This document shows, one piece after another, positions 14,869 to 18,364 of a stretch of DNA of 18,364 nt. The notes beneath the pieces were generated by a model. It did no database searches, was not told where the DNA came from, and worked only from the letters and a program-made list of their open reading frames with translations. The first letter of the stretch is position 1, and each line of letters opens with the position of its first letter. The translations under genes were made by a program, and so were the position numbers. Origin of the DNA: an uncultured Litorivicinus sp. (GTDB lineage Bacteria; Pseudomonadota; Gammaproteobacteria; Pseudomonadales; Litorivicinaceae); NCBI GenBank assembly GCA_938091715.1, contig CALKMT010000063.1, forward strand, positions 1 to 18,364. The letters are read 5' to 3'.

Positions 14869-15336
14869 CTAGAGGCTGACCCAGAGTCCGATCGAGGCGA
14901 TAGGAATCCCGGCCATGACGCCGGCCATCAAATCATCCGCCATGATGCCAAGGCCCACTGGCTTGAGTTTTTCCAAGCGATCTACGGGCCAGGGCTTGAC
15001 GATGTCAAACAAACGAAACAGGCCAAAGGCCAGGGCCCAGCCCCACCAGGTCGCCGGTGCCAAGGCTAGGGCGATCCAAATACCGGCCCACTCGTCCCAC
15101 ACAATCGAACCATGATCACCACAGTTCAGGTCGCGAGCGGTTCGACCGCAGATATAAGGTCCGACCAGGGCGCCCAGTACCACCCATAGCGCCACCCACT
15201 GCCAAGACAGCCATAACGACGGCAGAAAAATGATCAAACCGCCCAGAGTGCCCCAGGTACCCGGGGCCCGGGTCGGCAATCCAGAGCCCAGCCCAACGGC
15301 CAACCAATGAATAGGATGGGACGGGCGCAGGGTCAT
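14869..15336 (-). CDS. pgpA: Phosphatidylglycerophosphatase A
   Basis: Inner-membrane phosphatase converting phosphatidylglycerol phosphate to phosphatidylglycerol. The 155 residues include the hallmark blocks GLGSGLPTRAPGTWGTLGG (15-33), DHGSIVWDEWAG (74-85), FRLFDIVKPWP (107-117) and MADDLMAG (132-139), which carry the conserved acidic residues. Hydrophobic segments lie at about 32-62, 84-106 and 134-153. The ATG overlaps the nusB stop as ATGA. In most gammaproteobacteria thiL sits between nusB and pgpA; here it is absent and pgpA joins nusB directly. Confidence 0.95.
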   Translation of the reverse strand: MTLRPSHPIHWLAVGLGSGLPTRAPGTWGTLGGLIIFLPSLWLSWQWVALWVVLGALVGPYICGRTARDLNCGDHGSIVWDEWAGIWIALALAPATWWGWALAFGLFRLFDIVKPWPVDRLEKLKPVGLGIMADDLMAGVMAGIPIASIGLWVSL

Positions 15337-15776
15337 GAGCGCTCGGCGGCGACCTCGATCGAGCGCAACTCGCCGGCCAACTTGTCCAGCGAGCCATTGA
15401 TAAACTTGTGCGCGTCCGTGGCACCAAAGCGCTTGGCCAAATCGACCGCCTCGTTTAGGACCACTTTGTAGGGCACGTCGACCCGCTCTTTGAACTCCCA
15501 GCAGGCCATACGGAGCACGTTCAAAGCGACCGCATCAACGTCTTTGACCGGACGGCCGATGTGTGGCGCCAACAACTCGTCCAGCACCGCGGCGTCGTTG
15601 CTGACGCCTTTATAAAGCTCGTGGAAATAGCCGGTATCCGCCTTGCCCATGTGATTCTGGGCGCGGAATCGTGCCTCAGCATTGGTCGCGTCATAGCCGG
15701 AAATTTGCCATTGATACAGCGCCTGCAATGCCAATTCCCTGGCGCGGTGGCGAGCCGCAGGTTTCACATCAGTCAT
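15333..15776 (-). CDS. nusB: Transcription antitermination factor NusB
   Basis: RNA-binding all-helical protein that, with NusE/S10, recognises boxA and supports antitermination on rRNA operons. It has 147 residues from ATG 15776. Family blocks are ARHRARELALQALYQWQ at the N-terminus, the aromatic YFHELYKGV, and the C-terminal VLNEAVDLAKRFGATDAHKFINGSLDKLA, split over residues 104-132. The ATG is preferred over a TTG one codon upstream because AGGT lies seven bases before it. It overlaps the end of ribH by eight bases and the start of pgpA by four, consistent with tight coupling in the rib operon. Confidence 0.96.
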   Translation of the reverse strand: MTDVKPAARHRARELALQALYQWQISGYDATNAEARFRAQNHMGKADTGYFHELYKGVSNDAAVLDELLAPHIGRPVKDVDAVALNVLRMACWEFKERVDVPYKVVLNEAVDLAKRFGATDAHKFINGSLDKLAGELRSIEVAAERS

Positions 15777-16245
15777 CAATTTGACCTAGCAGCGACACCA
15801 TTTCCATGGCGGTCATCGCGGCATCTGCACCTTTGTTGCCTGCTTTGGTGCCGGCTCGCTCGATGGCTTGCTCGATGGAGTCCACGGTCAACACGCCAAA
15901 GACCACGGGGATACCCGTGTCCAGACTGATACTGCCAATGGCGCTGGCCACGGGGCCTGAGACGTACTCAAAGTGAGGCGTACCGCCACGAATCACGGCA
16001 CCGATTGCGATCACCGCATCGTACTTGCCGCTGTTGGCCAATGACTGGCACACCAAGGGCAGCTCATAGGCACCGGGGGCTTTGGCCAAGGTGATTTGCT
16101 CGTCTTTGACGCCATGGCGCTTCAACGCATCGACAGCACCGGATACCAAGGATTCCACAACAAACTCATTGAATCGCCCAATCGCGATGGCGTAATGACC
16201 TTGGACTTGGGTGAAGTCACCTTGAAGGGTTTGGATGTCGCTCAT
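15769..16245 (-). CDS. ribH: 6,7-dimethyl-8-ribityllumazine synthase
   Basis: Makes the lumazine that riboflavin synthase dismutates to riboflavin, from 5-amino-6-ribitylaminouracil and dihydroxybutanone phosphate (the RibB product from the neighbouring gene). The 158-residue protein shows all substrate motifs: GRFNEFV (23-29), APGAYELP (56-63), GAVIRGGTPHFEYV (82-95, with catalytic His91), FGVLT and ERAGTKAGNKGADAA. ATG 16245 overlaps the ribBA stop as ATGA and has AGGAGC/AAGAG upstream. It probably forms the usual pentameric or icosahedral assembly. Confidence 0.97.
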   Translation of the reverse strand: MSDIQTLQGDFTQVQGHYAIAIGRFNEFVVESLVSGAVDALKRHGVKDEQITLAKAPGAYELPLVCQSLANSGKYDAVIAIGAVIRGGTPHFEYVSGPVASAIGSISLDTGIPVVFGVLTVDSIEQAIERAGTKAGNKGADAAMTAMEMVSLLGQIDD

Positions 16246-17366
16246 GAGGTCTCTTGCTCCTGCCATTTAACGTACTCGACCACCTCAAGATCAAATCCTG
16301 AGATCGCCGGAAACTTCATAGGAGTGGATAATAGTCGCATTTGGCCCACTCCGATATCCCGCAGAATCTGGGATCCGGTTCCGATGCCGGTATAGGGCAC
16401 CAAGCGACTGGGGGTCGAGGGGCTGGGCTGGTGGTCAAAATAGGCACCTAACCGCTCGGCCAAGGATTCCTGCTCCCAGTTTTCTAGCATCACGATGACC
16501 CCGGGACCCTCGTTTTCCTGCACGGCCCGCATTGAGGCCGACAAGGACCAGTTGTTGACCGTGCTCGGTTTGGCTTCTAGCAAGTCCCGGATCGGGTCAG
16601 GCACGTGGACTCGGGTCAAGGTCGGAACATCGGGTGACGGCTGCCCTTTAACCAGCGCCAGATGGGTGCTGCCCTGGACAGTGTCCTGATAGGTGATGGC
16701 CTGAAACTCGCCAAAAATCGTTTCCAAACGGTCTTCACGTACGCGCTCAACCGTTTGCTCGTGCACCACTCGATAGTGAATCAGATCGGCGATGGTGCCG
16801 ATTTTCAGCCCATGCTTTTCGGCAAACACCTCGAGATCCGGACGGCGAGCCATGCTGCCGTCTTCGTTCATGATCTCAACAATCACCGCCGCCGGCGTCA
16901 CCCCCGCCATGCGAGTCAAGTCACAACCCGCCTCGGTATGGCCGGCACGAGTCAGGACGCCCCCGTCTTGAGCTCGCAAGGGGAAAATATGGCCCGGCTG
17001 AACGAGATCCGCAGGCTGGGCATTCGGAGCCACGGCGGCCTGCACCGTGCGCGCTCGATCGGCAGCACTGATGCCCGTGGTTACGCCCTGGGCGGCCTCG
17101 ATCGACAGCGTGAAATTGGTGCCATGACCTGACTTGTTATCCCCCACCATCATGGGCAAGGCCAACTGATCACAACGGCCACTGGTCAGGGTCAAACAAA
17201 TCAATCCACGGCCTTCTTTGGCCATAAAATTGATGTCCTCAGGCCGGCAGTGACTGGCGCTCATGATCAGATCGCCTTCGTTCTCGCGATCCTCGTCATC
17301 CATCAGAATGACCATCTTGCCCATCCGGATATCGTCGATAAGCTCTTGAGTGCTATTCAGTTTCAT
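16242..17366 (-). CDS. ribBA: RibB (DHBP synthase) with degenerate GTP cyclohydrolase II domain
   Basis: The N-terminal domain (1-205) is 3,4-dihydroxy-2-butanone 4-phosphate synthase, acting on ribulose 5-phosphate. It has the acidic loop DDEDRENEGD (23-32), HGTNFTLS, TGISAADRA and PGHIFPLRAQDGGVLTRAGHTEAG. The C-terminal half (about 207-370) has the RibA fold register (TRVHVPD where TRVHSEC is expected, ending RLLSTPMKFPAISGFDLEVVEYV). It lacks all three zinc cysteines and the RQEGRGIGL motif, so cyclohydrolase activity is very unlikely. Such RibB-RibA-like fusions are known in gammaproteobacteria. The protein has 374 residues from ATG 17366, which follows GGAAAACC and overlaps the ribD end by 14 bases. 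Confidence 0.93.
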   Translation of the reverse strand: MKLNSTQELIDDIRMGKMVILMDDEDRENEGDLIMSASHCRPEDINFMAKEGRGLICLTLTSGRCDQLALPMMVGDNKSGHGTNFTLSIEAAQGVTTGISAADRARTVQAAVAPNAQPADLVQPGHIFPLRAQDGGVLTRAGHTEAGCDLTRMAGVTPAAVIVEIMNEDGSMARRPDLEVFAEKHGLKIGTIADLIHYRVVHEQTVERVREDRLETIFGEFQAITYQDTVQGSTHLALVKGQPSPDVPTLTRVHVPDPIRDLLEAKPSTVNNWSLSASMRAVQENEGPGVIVMLENWEQESLAERLGAYFDHQPSPSTPSRLVPYTGIGTGSQILRDIGVGQMRLLSTPMKFPAISGFDLEVVEYVKWQEQETS

Positions 17367-18364
17367 GGTTTTCCACGCTGTATTCGAAATACTGATCCAC
17401 TCCAATTGTCCGGTGCGCTTGCAGGTGCAATTTCCACGCCTGCGACAAGGAGGTTAGATTTGGGGTGTGCATTAAAGGGCGAGTCTGGCTTCCCATCAAG
17501 AGGGGAGCCTGAAAAATTGCCAAACGATCCACCAACCCACTGGCCATCCAGGCACCTGCCAAGGTCGGCCCTGCCTCGACGAGCACCTCATTGAACTGTC
17601 GGTCGGACAGGGCATGCAACAGCGCACCAGGCGTCACGCTCTGAAGAGACAGCAGCTCAACATCCGGGCGCGCCAGCGATTCCAGAACCGGGTCCGACGC
17701 GTGTTGGTAAGCCAACAATTTGTCTCCTGGGATATTCATCCAGCGCGAATTCGCCGGGGTTCGGGCATGGCGATCCATCACGACCCGCAGCGGCTGTTGC
17801 TCTGATTTCAGAGGCTCGGGCGACAGTCCCGCTTCATCCCAGCGCACGTTCATCGCGGGATCGTCCGCCAAGACGGTTCCGATGCCAGTCACAATGGCGC
17901 CGCTGCGGGCCCGCATGCGCTGGACTTCGGCCCGGGCTGCAGGACCCGTGATCCACTGCGACTGGCCGTTCGCCATCGCGGTTGCGCCGTCCAACGAGCA
18001 GGCCAATTTTAGCGTGACCCAAGGGTGACCGCCGGTCATCCGTCTTATAAAGCCCGGGTTTAAAGCCTCGGCTTGCGACGCCAGCAATCCCACATCGACC
18101 TGTATTCCAGACTCGCGCAGACGCTCAATGCCGCGAGCGTTAACCTGGGGATTGGGGTCGACCGTGGCGCATACCACTCGCGTTACGCCCGCATTGATCA
18201 AAGCATCAACACAGGGCGGCGTACGGCCCACATGGTTGCACGGCTCCAGCGTGACATAGGCCGTGGCGCCCTGGGCATCCACGGCTTGATTTAGCGCCAT
18301 GACTTCCGCATGTGCCTGGCCGGGGGGCTGAGTGGCTCCGACCCCCAGCACCTGGCCATCGCGC
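17353..18364 (-). CDS. ribD: Bifunctional riboflavin deaminase/reductase RibD, partial (N-terminus outside window)
   Basis: Carries out the second and third riboflavin steps: zinc-dependent deamination of the pyrimidinone, then NADPH reduction of the ribosyl side chain. The frame is open to the window edge, so roughly the first 35-40 residues, including the NPNVG motif, are missing. The deaminase part shows HAEV and LEPCNHVGRTPPC (zinc ligands His, Cys, Cys). DPNPQVNARGIERL follows. The reductase part has LKLACSLDGATAM, SQWITGPAAR, GIGTVLADDPAMNVR and VEAGPTLAGAWMASGLVDRL. Its stop lies 14 bases inside ribBA, with no room for ribE, which normally sits between ribD and ribBA. First gene of the operon as far as visible; the upstream promoter and any FMN element are outside the window. 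Confidence 0.95.
   Translation of the reverse strand, partial: RDGQVLGVGATQPPGQAHAEVMALNQAVDAQGATAYVTLEPCNHVGRTPPCVDALINAGVTRVVCATVDPNPQVNARGIERLRESGIQVDVGLLASQAEALNPGFIRRMTGGHPWVTLKLACSLDGATAMANGQSQWITGPAARAEVQRMRARSGAIVTGIGTVLADDPAMNVRWDEAGLSPEPLKSEQQPLRVVMDRHARTPANSRWMNIPGDKLLAYQHASDPVLESLARPDVELLSLQSVTPGALLHALSDRQFNEVLVEAGPTLAGAWMASGLVDRLAIFQAPLLMGSQTRPLMHTPNLTSLSQAWKLHLQAHRTIGVDQYFEYSVENHETE

Noticed and set aside
16662..17132. 156-codon plus-strand frame antisense to ribBA
   Set aside because: Antisense shadow of the conserved RibB domain; low-complexity, with no family resemblance.

Overview
The window is a densely packed stretch of bacterial chromosome from a gammaproteobacterium, probably a marine, Oceanospirillales-like one. 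This placement is inferred from protein resemblance, a sodium-type PomAB flagellar stator, and gene order shared with Vibrio, Pseudomonas and E. coli. It is moderately GC-rich. I see no mobile element, CRISPR array, tRNA or rRNA, and no gene-free stretch as long as 300 bases. Genes at both ends are cut by the window: bioF on the left loses its C-terminus and ribD on the right loses its N-terminus.

Layout from left to right: (1) bioB-bioF on the minus strand (last two steps of biotin synthesis), divergent from a comF-like phosphoribosyltransferase gene on plus. (2) A plus-strand gene for a cyclic-nucleotide-binding/HDOD signalling protein, converging on a yfcH-type epimerase gene. (3) A soluble lytic transglycosylase gene (slt) divergent from yfcH, followed by a tiny gene for a two-helix membrane protein. 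(4) A divergent pair, glpR (DeoR-type repressor) and glpD (aerobic glycerol-3-phosphate dehydrogenase), with GlpR-like inverted sites between them. (5) pomA-pomB on minus. (6) xseB-ispA-dxs on plus (exonuclease VII small subunit, then two isoprenoid enzymes). (7) A seven-gene minus-strand run, ribD-ribBA-ribH-nusB-pgpA-(aspartic protease)-ribA, covering riboflavin synthesis, transcription antitermination and phosphatidylglycerol synthesis.

Blocks 5 to 7 form a recognisable ancestral arrangement: the rib/nusB/pgpA operon converging on dxs-ispA-xseB, with pomAB beyond. Two usual members are absent from their normal places: ribE (riboflavin synthase) between ribD and ribBA, and thiL (thiamine-monophosphate kinase) between nusB and pgpA. 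RibBA keeps a good RibB half but its RibA half has lost the zinc-cysteine motif. An intact separate ribA ends the same operon and probably supplies the GTP cyclohydrolase II step.

The clearest large-scale pattern is compaction. All four convergent gene pairs overlap at their 3' ends (32, 13, 55 and 24 bp), one divergent pair overlaps at its start codons, and co-directional neighbours often overlap by 3 to 14 bases. I found no convincing intrinsic terminators. Most genes are ordinary housekeeping genes. I did not find a novel defence, mobile or biosynthetic system. The least-explained items are the 73-residue membrane protein, the cNMP/HDOD protein and the secreted aspartic protease inside the rib operon.
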